Below, in pieces: positions 33,025 through 44,922 of a DNA stretch of 64,000 bases. Below the pieces are notes generated by a model, which made no database searches, was not told the DNA's origin, and worked only from the letters and a program-made list of their open reading frames with translations. The position numbers and the translations under genes were made by a program. The DNA lies in assembly GCF_932274485.2 (NCBI RefSeq), contig NC_065886.2:38675501-38739500 (forward strand). Direction: 5' to 3'. Each line of letters begins with the position of its first letter. Positions within the stretch are counted from its first letter, which is position 1. This DNA comes from Patella vulgata. Lineage: Eukaryota > Mollusca > Gastropoda > Patellidae.

Positions 33025-35720
33025 CTGGGTCATAACAAAAATTTAAATATGAAACATAACTAATAAAGTTATGGAAACATATAGAAACGATATTTTGAAT
33101 TTTGAACATTATTTAACCAAGCCTATTTCAATAATCATCTAATAAACCCCGATGTAAAGGACCCAGATACTTCTCGGGGAGAATAGAATCACAGATCAGA
33201 AAACATGGGAAGTGCTATATTTTAATATACGGCAGCTTGAGATTTCAATATTATATTTATTTGAGTACGCCTAGTCTTAAATTGAGTTATTATTTTCCAC
33301 GTGCGAAAAGGACCAAGAACCAGAAACTTCCGAAGTCCCCTCTGCTCCACCTTTATAGAAGTCTACGCTGTTATTTCCGTATTTCCCGAGTGCTTTGAGT
33401 TTAAAATATTATTGTCGTTAGGCACATTATTCTCTGTGTTATTTTGGCATTTCCGGTTAGCTTTAGTGTATAACAGTATTTATGTTTTAATTCTATTTTT
33501 TTTTATTTGAGAAGCAGATATACTAGTCTTTGATATTGAACATACCTTGATCATATTTTGTTAAAACCCAATAGGTGTATCAGCTAATTGTGACACTATG
33601 GGGACAGATGTGACTCTTTCTTCTAGGCGTTTCTTCGACTTAACGTTGTGGGATCAATTATTTCAATCATCAATTAACTAACTCTGGAACACCGTTTATG
33701 TTGTTACTAAGTTTATATAATTAAATACATACAGCAAACTACAAAGTCATGATAGTACTTTTCGAGTTATTAAAATATCCACGGTCTGAGTTTAATATCC
33801 TTTCTAACTCAGACCAGAACAGCTTAAACGTGACAAGAGCCACATACTTCTTGATAGTTCTACATAACATGTGTTCACCCTAGCCTCTAAGCCGGGGAGG
33901 CTACGATGTTCCCTTCTCGGGCCGCTCTATGATATCTGAAGGTAAATCAAACCATATCTCTCCTATATAGATAGTATAATGCAACATCTATTAGGGCGGG
34001 ACAATTACCATTTTGGGTAAGTGCTTCGTATAGGCACAAATTGTACTAATCTGTGCACGAGATAACTGGACTATAGTCCCCTACTTCCAGCAATGGATAC
34101 TGACATAACTGTCGGTGAGTTAGTCTAAGATAGAAGTAGAATAATGCAAGCTACTTCATTACCCTAGTTTTCGTCACACATCATGTAGGTAACGAATTTC
34201 TATATTAAAGAGGACACCTTTCTTAGAGCTAAAATAAACCTTGTAGTATTACATAATCAAGGGTATTAATATCCACGAGTGTATAGGAGGCTGATAATTG
34301 ATAATTGTCTGCGATATCACTTATGTGGAAGCAGACGTTAAACACCAAGAACAACAACAACATGTACAATTTTCAACGTATAACCTTACACCCTGCCCAG
34401 TTTGAATGGATTAATTACTATATTTGAAACACGGATTTAAATTCATACCGTGCACATAAATAATTGTCTACATATGTTACCACAAGCATATTATATATAA
34501 AAAGAACTTACAATGCAATTATCGTAAAAGTTAACAATTTATCCAGGCTATCTGAACGGGATTGGACTTCGAAACAGCTGTAACATATGTACATATAAAT
34601 ATTCAGAATGAACAGCAAATATAAACCGGAATATCGTTAAGCAATAGCCTAATAGATAACAATATTGTTGAGCAATATTAAATAAAACCGGGGAACAAGC
34701 AACCATTAGCACTCTAGATTCATGATGTGGAACCAAACAAACTTAACATTATTACATTATGCATATATGCAATAAGTAATGTGCATTGATCGTTATTATT
34801 GTACGAGTCACTCACACACTTAAGGTATATATCAACGCCTATAATAATCGACAGCTGTAGGTAAAATATCATCTTTATTTTAATTAAAAACGCCCCAACT
34901 TACCTATATCATTTTTTATTTAGTTGGCATAACAACTCAAAGTCTTCTGACTCCAGATCTCGGAACCCAATGTCTTTGAATTGTTAGTTCTTTTGTCGTG
35001 TCCCATTTTCTGTGTTGCGATGATGGATTACGAAGCGCGACATTTCATGAATTGATTTGCCTTGTTTGTTGAGTGTTGAATTGCTTAGTTACTATATTGA
35101 ATTTCATTCACAATACCCATTCAAAAATAGGCCACGCGCTATTAAAATTACAAAATGCCGATCGGTTCACGCAGTATGTGCAATGGTGTATTCAAAACTG
35201 TTGTCTTGGCGACCGAGACAAATTGGGTATTGCGTATATCAAGCTTCCAAATGACATTCTATTCAACGCAGATTGAAATACTGCTGCACACTGGATATTA
35301 TATTCTACTATATTCATAGACCCTCAACTTCTACTCATATCGTTATTATACTCAGAGTGTCTTATTAATCTTGTCTATGTTTTGTTTACTTCCGTCACAC
35401 TGGCAAGAACGAATGGCCACCGCATGTATTTTGATTATGAATGAATGAATAAAGAAGAGTTTAGGGTCTGGGTCCATCAGGCCAAGACTAATTAATCAAC
35501 AAAGGGGATTTAAAGTATAGTCTGTAACAAGTTTGTGACACTTCAACAAAATAATTTAAATAATATTAGTGAAAAAGATTACATGTAAAGAAAATACATA
35601 TAATATTAATTATGGATTCTTATATTATACCATTTCCAGAATTTTAATAATATAAAAATTAGTATATATATAATATAATAAATATATAATGAGTACAAAT
35701 AAATAATAAAAATATATATA
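33025..35720. other. 2.7 kb of mostly unique AT-rich DNA
   Basis: I see no supported gene. Open frames at 33301-33510, 34548-34736 and 35057-35276 lack domains and splice context. An S3 tail scrap lies at 34300. The last 100 bp are AT repeats that served as target for the Tc1 insertion. Confidence 0.5.
34300..34356 (+). repeat. S3 3' tail fragment
   Basis: TTGTCTGCGATATCACTTATG then GCAGACGTTAAACACCAAGA, matching the S3 tail at 16.1 kb, followed by (AAC)n. Confidence 0.7.
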
Positions 35721-35722
35721 TA

Positions 35723-37221
35723 TACTATTCAAAAAAAGTAGGGGATATTTGATTTTTAAGTATTATTAAAGTCACCTAATGAAACTGACGAAGAAACAAA
35801 TGACAAAATGAAATGAAGTTCACATTCATCGATTTATTCCAAATGATCGTTAGACTAAGTAAGGCACAGACTGACCATTATAAGGGTAAATGATACCCGG
35901 GGTCAAACAGCATCACAACCAAGTCAGTAACGGGTAAATCCTCCTCTGTTTGCCAAACAAGCATTGATCCGACGTGGCATACTCCTAATGAGACGTCTAA
36001 GGTCATTTTGGTCCAGATTGTCCCATTCCTGTTGCAACGCAGCAGCAAGTTCTTGGACATTGGCAGGACGTTGTTGACGTTGACGTAACCTCTGTCCAAG
36101 CATGTCCCAGACATGCTCGATGGGGGAGAGGTCGGGACTCAGTGCTGGCCAAGGTGATGTTCTGTTGTTGGAGGTAACCTGTAACGATCCTGGCCCTGTG
36201 ACATCTTGCGTTGCATTCCTGGAAGATGAAACGGCGGCCATGACGTCGTGCGAACGGCACAACATGGACTGCCAAGATGTTGTCCCGGTAGTACTGGCCT
36301 GTAACACGCCCTGCAACAACATGTAAAGCCGTTCTTCCAGCAACAGTGATGCCTCCCCACACCATAACAGAACCACCCCCAAATCGATCATGTCTGATGA
36401 CGTTAACGTCTTGGAAGCGCTCGTTTCGACGACGCCACACCCTCCTACGTCTGTCCAAAAAATCAACAGTGAACCTTGACTCATCTGAAAACATCACATT
36501 GCTCCAGCGTCGATTATCCCAGTGTTGACGATCCCTACACCAACGACGTCTTGCCTGAATGTGATGATCTCTCAAACAAGGGATCACGCGAGGACGTCGG
36601 GCGCGAAGGTGACCCCTATGCAGTCGATTCCGAATCGTCTGGCCACTCACTCTCACACCAGTGTCTGTTTGAAGACGAGCGCTGATCTGATTTGCTGTGA
36701 TGACACGATTTCTCAAGGCCAAGGTACGGATAAATCGATCCTGGGCTTGAGTTGTCGCCCTTGGTCGACCTGAGCGTGGTCTGTCCTGTACAGATTGTGT
36801 ATCACGGTATCTGGACCATAGCCTGCTTATGACAGACTGAGAAACATTCATCGTCCGCGCCACAACCGCCTGTGTTGTGCCGATCTGTAGCATGCCAAGG
36901 GCACGTAACCTTTCATTTTGAGTAAGCCGACGCATATCAAAATTTGTTTTCTGGTCACTAAAACAATTAAACTGATGTTTCCACCCTGGAATTCAATGCC
37001 ACAATGACTGTAACATTCAAAGTCAGAGTCGTGCAAATCTTGGGTTGGACCCCCATGATGATCACATGCATTCCATGCGGTAGCTATTGGTGCGTTTGGG
37101 CGTCACATGTAACTGGAAATGTTTCTTCTGTTAGGTTCTATAGTGACTTTTTTCGTAGTCATTTGCATATTTTAGTATTATGCCCCCAAAATCAAATATC
37201 CCCTACTTTTTTTGAATAGTA
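35723..37221 (-). mobile_element. Tc1-like transposon, structurally complete
   Basis: A 1,499-bp element with TIRs TACTATTCAAAAAAAGTAGG (left) and its mirror at 37202-37221, flanked by TA at 35721-35722 and 37222-37223. The TIR identity extends about 31 bp to the ATTTGAT phrase. One transposase reading frame occupies the minus strand. Length, TA target and gene content are those of the Tc1/mariner superfamily. It is the source type for the three Tc1-N elements in the window, whose TIRs differ by one base (ACTCTTC versus ACTATTC). Confidence 0.95.
35924..36935 (-). pseudogene. Tc1-like DDE transposase, inactive
   Basis: Reads from ATG at 36935 for about 260 codons, then shifts frame near 36155 and continues to a TGA at 35924-35926, about 337 codons in all, normal for Tc1. 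The N-terminus has the paired helix-turn-helix region (residues 1-105) with the GRPR linker at about residue 57. The first catalytic Asp is present in MFSDESRF (about residue 150). The second position, normally DNARPH, reads CNARCH, so the catalytic Asp is lost. The Glu is present after the shift in SPDLSPIEHVWDML. The frameshift looks like a short deletion just before WPALSPD. Both defects make it unable to cleave DNA; TIR-bearing relatives would need an intact copy elsewhere. Confidence 0.93.
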
Positions 37222-37237
37222 TATTATATTATAATAA

Positions 37238-37606
37238 GGAGATCACGTGGCTAAGTGGGTAAGACGCTGGCTCGCTAGCCTGGAGGTCGGGTATTCGATC
37301 CCTGCATTGGCTGAGAAAGTTCATCCAGATTTTCCGGCGTGGTTTCCCCTTGTCAGTGATGCAGGACGGAGGGCCTGACAAGGACAGCTGTCTAGTCGTT
37401 CGGATGTTACGAAAAACCGAGGTCCCGTGTATACATTGGAATGCACGTAAAAGATCCCGTGGCAGTTGGAATTCGATATAAGAGTAGGCCGTAGCGCCGC
37501 TGCACGGGCAAAATTTCCCTCATAGCACACTGTATGGCGTATGCCCGTCTTCATTATCCCAGGTTAGGAGCAGAACAGTAGGACGTTAAACCCCATTTCA
37601 TTTCTT
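37238..37606 (+). repeat. SINE S1, left palindrome copy
   Basis: tRNA-like head with box A TGGCTAAGTGGGTAAGACG and box B GGTCGGGTATTCGATCCC, body with CTTGTCAGTGATGCAGGACG and tail GGACGTTAAACCCCATTTC. It starts 15 bp after the Tc1 TA site. No target duplication. This orientation shows the family as a Pol III tRNA-derived SINE of about 370 bp. Confidence 0.9.
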
Positions 37607-38270
37607 TTGATCTTATACAGACGGTAGTCGAGTACATAGACTGTAATCAGACTGATAGTGGGAAGTGTTCACAGTAACAATAATTAGAGTGAGAAGTTTA
37701 CACCAGTGATACTAATTAATTAGAACAGACTATAGTTCTACACCCAGTCTAGTAACCTCCTAATCCTTTATCAAAACAATCAAATGTGGGGAAAGTGAGG
37801 TTAAACCGGAGGATGATTAATGTCCGCTTTCTTCGCCTTTCATAATGGTAATGAGAGTGATTACAGTCTATGTACTCGACTACCGTCTGTATTAGATCAA
37901 AAGAAATGAAATGGGGGTTTAACGTCCTACTGTTCTGCTCCTAACCTGGGATAATGAAGACGGGCATACGCCATACAGTGTGCTATGAGGGAAATTTTGC
38001 CCGGGCAGCGGCACTATCGCCTACTCTTATATCGAATTCCAACTGCCAAGGGATCTTTTACGTGCATTCCAATGTATACACGGGACCTCGGTTTTTCGTC
38101 TCATCCGAAGGACTAAACAGCTGTCCTTGTCAGGCCCTCCGTCCTGCATCACTGACAAGGGGGAACCACGCCGGAAAATCTGGATGAACTTTCTCGGCCA
38201 ATGCAGGGATCGAACACCCGACCTCCAGGCTAGCGAGCCAGCGCCTTACCCACTTAGCCACGTGGTCCCC
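37238..38270. repeat. 1-kb palindrome with SINE S1 in each arm
   Basis: Arms 37238-37649 and 37858-38270 are inverted copies: each is an S1 SINE plus 43 bp of the same unique flank (GACGGTAGTCGAGTACATAG). The 208-bp loop is unique. The right S1 has a proper target duplication while the left has none, so the left arm most likely arose by inverted duplication of the right arm rather than by a second insertion. Confidence 0.85.
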
Positions 38271-38273
38271 TTC
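37902..38273 (-). repeat. SINE S1, right palindrome copy, 13-bp TSD
   Basis: A complete S1 in reverse, bounded by GTATTAGATCAAA at 37889-37901 and 38274-38286. Confidence 0.92.
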
Positions 38274-38337
38274 GTATTAGATCAAACACCAGTCAACTGT
38301 TCCTCGCTACGCCTTTGACCAAACGTTTCATAAACTC

Positions 38338-38475
38338 GTGGGGGGGGGGGGGGAGATGGTGTTTAACGTCTACTCGACACAAACTAGGTCATTTCGGGAG
38401 TAACATAATAATATGGTTCAATTTTATTTCTTTAATTCGCTTGAGCGTAGGGCTCTTTAGTAGGGGGTGGGGGTA
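38338..38475 (-). repeat. SINE S2 3' half
   Basis: G run, GTTTAACGTCTACTCGACAC, GTCATTTCGGGAGTAACAT and GCTTGAGCGTAGGGCTCTTT. The head is missing. Confidence 0.8.
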
Positions 38476-39158
38476 TTTTCAATTTTTACGCTTTTCAACA
38501 TAAACCTCTGTTTAAAATATGAAGAACGTAGCACAGAAAATTTAAAAAAAAATTAAATGTTGTTCCGACCCTATTATCCCCCCCACCCTCCAGTACATGC
38601 CCTCTGAAAATTTTATAGCTTCCCCACCCCCTAATTTACACCTATTTTCAGATTTATTTCAATTTTGAGCTTAAATAACATCAAATAGTGGCTTATCCTA
38701 CGACTTTTTATAGGTTTTCGACGGTGCTGAGTCCAAATACGGCCTCAAAAATAATCTACGAAGAAAATTCAATATGGTAGAAATCCAATATGGCGGCCAA
38801 AAATAGATCGATTTCTGATATAGATGACCAAAAACCACAAAATAATTTGGTTGTGAATATCTTTTTTAATGTTTGCGAGGTTGTTAATTAAGAATTTATG
38901 GTCAGTAAAATCCGTTGTGGTGGTAATACCATAAGGGTCTACAACTGTTACATCTGAATAACGGTAATGTCAGGTCTAATGAAATGTTTTACTCTTGTAT
39001 TGCCAGACTGCGACTAAAAAAACGTAGAATGACTACACAGAAGACGACTACAACACGCTCTACAGCACAGAAGCAGCTAGGTTCTAGACTGTACATTGAA
39101 AAACCTGTTTTTCCAAATGGTGTTCTTCCTACAAAAACTGTTATAGTGGGAAATATGA

Positions 39159-39318
39159 TGAGAGAGAGAAATGGGGTTAAACGTCCACTCGACACAAACT
39201 AGGTCATTTCGGGACTAACATATGGTTTATAATTTTATTTCAATAATTCGCTTGCGCGTAGAGGTCTTTAGCAGTGGGAGGAAACCGGAGGGCCCGTAGA
39301 AAACCCACGAGGTTGGAA
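39159..39318 (-). repeat. SINE S2, truncated, inside LTIR-1 gene
   Basis: GAGAGAGAAATGGGGTTAAA through CCCACGAGGTTGGA. It is 5'-truncated (no tRNA head) and flanked by imperfect GGAAATATGA / GGAAAATATGA, probably the target duplication. Confidence 0.85.
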
Positions 39319-41186
39319 GGAAAATATGACGTATCTGATGCGACCGAGTCGTGCTGGGCAAGAGCAAAGATCAAAGGACAATGCTGCATTAATTCTATCA
39401 GAACTGCTTCAGGAACACTGGATCTTTTGTAATGGGATTTTTTGAATGATCGCGAACTGAACGATTGATGTATTGTGAACATTTTGTTGACAGAAAGTGG
39501 AATAAAACCATGCAGCGGAGAAGAATGGATCTGGCAGCAATAGAAAGAATGGGTGAGAAAGCAGAACAAGATAAAGCGAGATCTGAACAAACGGTTGGTT
39601 TCAGTGACCTTTCTGATTATGTCGGTAATCAAACTGAAATAGGAGACGGGTTTCAGCGAAGCGAATCTTCTGAAGACCAACAATCAACTTTGCATATAAA
39701 AAAGCCTAAACGAAGAAAAGTATTATTTGAATAAATTCCAAAAGGTGACAATTTACCACAACCATATCGGCATATACGCGACAGCATTCGGAAAGTTCGC
39801 CCAGACGTTTATGAAACCATTGATAAATTGAAAAGTTGTTTTCATATGAGTCAAAATCAGGCTAAAGGAGCAGTGGTGACTGTTGGCAATAAATAAGATG
39901 TTCGGTCGAGACTGGAAATTCTACGGTGAATCAGATGAAATAATCGATTTTGACACTTTGCCGCAGTCTAGTAACATCAGAACGGTTGAAAAAAGCATAG
40001 AGGCAATGACACTAGATCAGATAGTAAAAGAAATCATTAACTCTGAACAACAAACCGTTGTGACGTATCATGACGACGGTTAAAAAAGCAGAGCATCGGT
40101 TCGTTTTCCGTACAGGGACTGACTATCAATGGCAAATTTCTGCGTTGCCCACGTTTCCTATTGCTAGCGAGAGTAGAAAGAATATGGCCGATTTGAAGGT
40201 GGCGGTACTTCAACTATTAGAAGCAGCTAGTGGAATCAGCGCCAAAGAGTTATTTGAAAAATTGGACTTTGTCATAACTGACCAAACTGCACATAACAAA
40301 AATGTAGAAGCGTTAATAGCTCAAAGTTTGGACTCTCAGTACTTACCTGACCATTTATTCTGTAATGTTCATCCATCCCCCATGTTTAAGCGAATCCTAA
40401 CAAAACAGTGAAATGATATAGAAAATTGCATTGGCAGAGACAAAATATACTCGAGTTTTCTTGTAAACGCCACAAGTAACACTTCCAGCGTAACGGAAAA
40501 GCTCTAAATTGTATCACTAGATTAATCATGATTTTGATCACAAATCATGGAATAAAGCCAACGAGTTTTGATGCTCATATCGCTCTTAAAAAAGAAATCC
40601 GTGAGCCTAAAAGACGAGCGATTTGACAGAATTAGGCTGACATGTGCGATAGTATTATATCATTTGGACGATGTATTATCATTTCTAGAGAAATCCGAAC
40701 ATGTCACAAACCAGCTTGCCTGTATAGTCAGATGCTTCATAGATCTTGACTTTTTGAAAGTTTTATACCGTGTAGGGGCCCTATTGGGACTACATCTTGT
40801 AGAACCGTTCCTCTCGCTAACGACATTCAGTAAAACGACATACACAAAGCTGATACCTGCCTTTAAACAACTATATGATGATTTGATAAGTACAGATCCT
40901 TCTGAACTCATGAACATGAACTCACCAGCATTTAACTTTATATCGCAAGAAAGGTTCAATGAAACCATGTACGACGTCAATATACGCGAAGCCTTACAAG
41001 CAACGATGAATGACATGAGCGACGAAGTGCTGAAAGTACTATCCATGGTATTACCGTAGCTGGTACAAGGATTCAAACATCAGAAATGGAAATATTTTGA
41101 TTCGGCGACTATCAAAATGAGGAATCTGAATATGCACTTGAAAATATGGACACTGAAAAGCTAGAGAAGGCCCCTATTCACAATCT

Positions 41187-41325
41187 GACGGCAGAGTAGG
41201 TTTTATCAACTATGAACTGCAGAATCTGACAGCAGAGCGCAGTGTAGGTTTTATCAACTATGAACTGTAGAATCTGACAGCAGAGCGCAGTGTAGGTTTT
41301 ATCAACTATGAACTGCAGAGAAGAG
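41187..41325 (+). repeat. triplicated 43-52-bp segment in LTIR-1
   Basis: Three successive copies of AATCTGACAGCAGAGCGCAG followed by TTTTATCAACTATGAACTG. The first lacks the GCAGT portion. It is a local tandem expansion in the decayed gene. Confidence 0.88.
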
Positions 41326-42741
41326 GTGCCAAACAACTAGCATGCGCGTCTTCAGCCCAAGTAAAATCTATGTCTGTTGATTTGATAGATAACCCAGCCG
41401 TCGGGTTTATATAGTAAATACACTAAACTGCGGTACAACGTGGAGGCAAAATCCCAGAAATTATAGAAGCTTGGAGTAGAAAACATGAAGCAGGGATTAA
41501 AAAACAAAGAGATCGCGAATGTGGCTGTAGATAAGAGACGGAATAGAGATCTGGATGCATTGAAAGCCATGGGGGGGGGGGCATTCACTTCATGAGAACA
41601 AGTGGATAATTACCTACGCGATATGACCATCAATGAAACTGTAAAGAAAAATCGCCTATTTCTAGAAGTACGCTATGCAAGGGATACAGCGCTATCTGTC
41701 CAACAAAACAGTGACATCTTCAGGTTGAAAAAAAGACTATAAAAACTTAGCGTCGAACATCTATGCAACGAATCTGAAAATATACCTTGGTAATGTAACT
41801 GCAAAAACTACGGTTTTTCTCGAGGGTTTTAACCAAGCACTGATCTCAATGGGAACTTAAATCTATTTAGTAGGTCCTATCGTTTATGATGTTATATGAG
41901 TTATACAGATGAAAGTAGTGTAGAATGATACAATAATTTAAGAGTTAGCGTTCATTTCGTTGCTTATAGTCAGTCATTGAATCCATCTGAAGTGTATCGT
42001 TATATTTGAGGTCCTCATAATGAATGGATCTAACGCATTTCTGTCCATATATTCTTACTCAGCACCCTCGTAAACATTTTAAAAGATAATTACAACCATA
42101 TCATTGTGTTACTATTGTCCTCTATATCAAATATCCATCGATTTTGGCCGCCAAACTGGATTTCCGCCATATTGGATTTTCGTAGATTATTTCCGAGGCC
42201 ATATTTGGACTCAGCACTGTGGAAAACCTAAAATAATGTTGTATAAGCCACTATTTTATGTTACTCAAGCTCAAAATTAAAAAAAAACCTCCGCAATAGG
42301 GTTAAATTTGGGGGGTAAATTTTCAGAGGGCATGGACAGGGGGGTTAATTAGCTAGTGGAACGGTGGACCATGATACCTTGCTGTCACGTCTTAAATCTG
42401 AATTCTGTGTTCACGGTGCTGTGCTTGAAATGTTCCGTTCGTATCTAGCTGGTAGAAGCCAGTCAGTGTTAATCCATGGAAAACTATCTAACCCCACGGA
42501 TGTTAAGTATGGTATGCCTCAAGGCTCAATTTTGGGCCCAATCCTATTCACCGTTTACACGACTCCGCTCGGTAAAATTGTGCAAAGGTACGCCGTTGAT
42601 TTCCATCTATATGCTGACGATACGCAACTCTACATAGCATTTAAATGTGATATTAATTCTTCGAAGGCAAAACTTAAACAGTGTATCAGTGAAATAAAAT
42701 GTTGGATGCGTACCAATTTCTTGAAACTCAACGATGATGAA

Positions 42742-43053
42742 ATGAAATGAAATGGGGTTTAACGTCCTACTGTTTTGCTCCGAGCTGGGCTAATGAAGAC
42801 GGGCATACGCCATACAGTGTGCTATCAGGGAAATTTTGCCCGGACAGCGGCACTAAGGCCTACTCTTATATCGAATTCCAACTGTCAAGGGATCTTTTAC
42901 GTGCACGCCAATGTGTACACGGGACCTCGGTTTTTTTTCGTCTTATCCGAATGACTAGACAGCTGTCCTTGTCAGGCCCTCCGTCCTGCATCACTGACAA
43001 GGGGAAACCACGCCGGAAAAACTGGATGAACTTTCTCGGCCAATGCAGGGATC
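42742..43053 (-). repeat. SINE S1, head-truncated, inside LINE
   Basis: GAAATGGGGTTTAACGTCCT to CCAATGCAGGGAT, interrupting the RT reading just after NFLKLNDD; the LINE resumes with a TEYLILGTK-type phrase. The tRNA-like head is missing, unlike most S1 copies. Confidence 0.9.
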
Positions 43054-43616
43054 ACTGAGTATCTCATATTAGGAACAAAGTCTTCTTTAAGTGAAGCGGG
43101 AGGGGGGGGGGGGGTGATACAAGTATACAAATCGGTTCCCATACTATCTGTCCGGTTGAATCCGCCCGAAATATTGATGTACGTTTTGAAGATTACATAT
43201 CTATGAATTCTCAAATTAACAATATCTGTAAACTCTGTTATTACCATCTAAGAAACATTAGTAAAATAAGGTTAACCCTCACTATTGATGCCATTAAAAC
43301 TGTCGTAAACTCCCTAGTAACATCAAGATTAGATAATTTTAACTCCCTTTTAGCAGGAATTCCAGATGTTTTAATTAATAAACTACAAATGGTAAAAAAT
43401 AGTGCAGCAAGGCTTATCACCAGATCAAAGTTTAGAGAGCACATAACCCCTATTTTAATTGAGTTACACTGGCTACCCATTTATTTTAGAATTCAATATA
43501 AAATCCTTCTTTTAGTTTTTAAATGTCTTAATGGTCTTGCACCTCTTTACTTACGAGATTTACTTGAATTATATACACCGTCCCGAACGCTTCGTTCCTC
43601 CTCTGATACAATAATT

Positions 43617-44922
43617 GTCCCCCGCCTTTCGAAGAAAGCAGGGGACTATTAAAATGGGTTCGTCCGTCTGTCTGTCCGTCACACTTTTTGGGACACAATA
43701 ACTCTCCTTCTAATTGAATTGAGCTAGAATGTTCAAACTGGTTGATGCTTTGGGACACGATAATTTTAATTGAGCTAGAATGTTCAAACTTGGTGTATGT
43801 GTTTATTAGGTCAATGCCTTGATGGAGTTCGAAGATGAGCATTTTCGGCTTAGGGTAAGCAGAGATAAGCAATTTGATTGGTTGATGCTTTGGGACAAGA
43901 TAACTTTAGTTCTAATTAAGTCAAAGTGATGAAACTTGGTGTATAGTTTCATTACATCAACACCTTGACTAAGTTCGATAATCAGCATTTTCTGCTTAGG
44001 GTAAGCAGAGCGATAAGCAATTTGATTGGCCGAGACTTTGGAACACAATAACTCACCTTCTAATTGAGCTAGAATGTTCAAACTTGGTGTAGGTGTTTAT
44101 TAGGTCAATGCCTTGATGTAGTTCGAAGATGAACATTTTCTGCTTAGGGTAAGCAGAGATAAGCAATATGTTTGGTTGATGCTTTGGGACACGATAACTT
44201 AGTTCTATTTAAGTGAGAGTGATGAAACTTGGTGTTAAGTTCGACAATGAGCATTTTCTGCTTAGGGTAAGCAGAGCGATAAGCAATTTGATTGGCCGAG
44301 ACTTTGGAACACAATAACTCTCTTTATAATTGAGCTAGAATGTTCAAACTTGGTGTAGGTGTTTATTAGGTCAATACCTTGACTAAGTTCGACAATGAGC
44401 ATTTCCTGCTTAGGGTAAGCAGAGTGATAAGCCATTTGATTGGCCGAGACTTTGGAACACAATAACTCTCTTTATAATTGAGCTAGAATGTTCAAACTTG
44501 GTGTAGGTGTTTATTAGGTCAATACCTTGACTAAGTTCGACAATGAGCATTTCCTGCTTAGGGTAAGCCGAGTGATAAGCAATTTGATTGGTCGAAACTT
44601 TGGAACACAATAACTCTCCTTCTAATTGAGGTAGAATGTCCAAACTTGGCATAGGTGTCTATTAGGTGAATGTTTAAACTTGATGTATATGTAGATTAGG
44701 TGAATGTCTTGACTGAGTTCAATAATTAACATTTCGAGCTGAAGCTGAGCAGAGCTAATCGATTTCATTTGTCGATGGTTTGGGACAAGATAATCTTGAT
44801 TCTATCTGATAGAGAGTGATGAAACTTAGTGAAAAAAATAAATGTTCGATTAATTAATATGCGTCATCTATTTATTTTGCAATTTCGGCGGGGGACATCA
44901 GCCTCACTGTTGGCTTGTTTTA
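43617..44922 (-). repeat. HT-2 hairpin-tandem element inside LINE
   Basis: The best-bounded HT-2. Left end: hairpin CCCCGCCTTTCGAAGAAAGC/AGGGG, then GGGTTCGTCCGTCTGTCTGT. Core: eight or nine monomers at a 146-148 bp step (for example at 43888, 44036, 44182, 44450, 44598), alternating two subtypes (CTTTGGGACACGATAACTT and CTTTGGAACACAATAACTC). Right end: GGGGGACATCAGCCTCACTG and TTGGCTTGTTTT. The LINE reading frame is continuous on both sides, giving borders within a few bases. No gene inside; open frames are monomer artefacts. Confidence 0.88.

Larger units (their letters stand above)
38984..41800 (+). pseudogene. LTIR-1 coding region, putative transposase (decayed)
   Basis: Successive plus-strand open stretches at 38984-39158, 39465-39734, 39883-40083, 40070-40411, 40568-41059 and 41300-41795 have protein-like composition and together span the element interior. 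Recognisable phrases are DFVITDQTAHN and DHLFCNVHPSPMF (40070-40411), HLDDVLSFLEK, HVTNQLACIVRCF and GLHLVEPFLSLTT (40568-41059), and LEVRYARDTALSV near 41.67 kb. These recall large uncharacterised proteins seen in mollusc and cnidarian genomes; the TDQTAHN and CNVHP motifs may hold catalytic residues (inference). The region is interrupted in several places plus one SINE and is not functional. Antisense open frames here (39240-39683, 40660-41076 minus) are shadows. Confidence 0.6.
38560..42357 (+). mobile_element. LTIR-1: long-TIR DNA transposon with unfamiliar coding region
   Basis: Sequence at 38590-38900 (ATGCCCTCTGAAAATTTTA, GTGCTGAGTCCAAATACGG, AATATGGCGGCCAAAA) returns inverted at about 42030-42335, giving TIRs of roughly 300 bp. 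The right tip is replaced by a LINE insertion. Between them, about 2.8 kb of plus-strand sequence reads as one broken protein. The plan (long TIRs, single large gene) is that of a cut-and-paste DNA transposon, but I cannot assign a superfamily. An S2 SINE and small duplications lie inside. Confidence 0.7.

Noticed and set aside
36102-36773. Plus-strand open frames over the Tc1 element
   Set aside because: Antisense shadows of the transposase.
37238-37310. tRNA gene
   Set aside because: Box A and B are present but the cloverleaf is imperfect and the sequence is the head of SINE S1; the same applies to all S2 heads.
39240-39683. 147-codon minus-strand open frame (and 40660-41076 minus)
   Set aside because: Antisense to the LTIR-1 coding region; the plus strand carries the protein-like signal.
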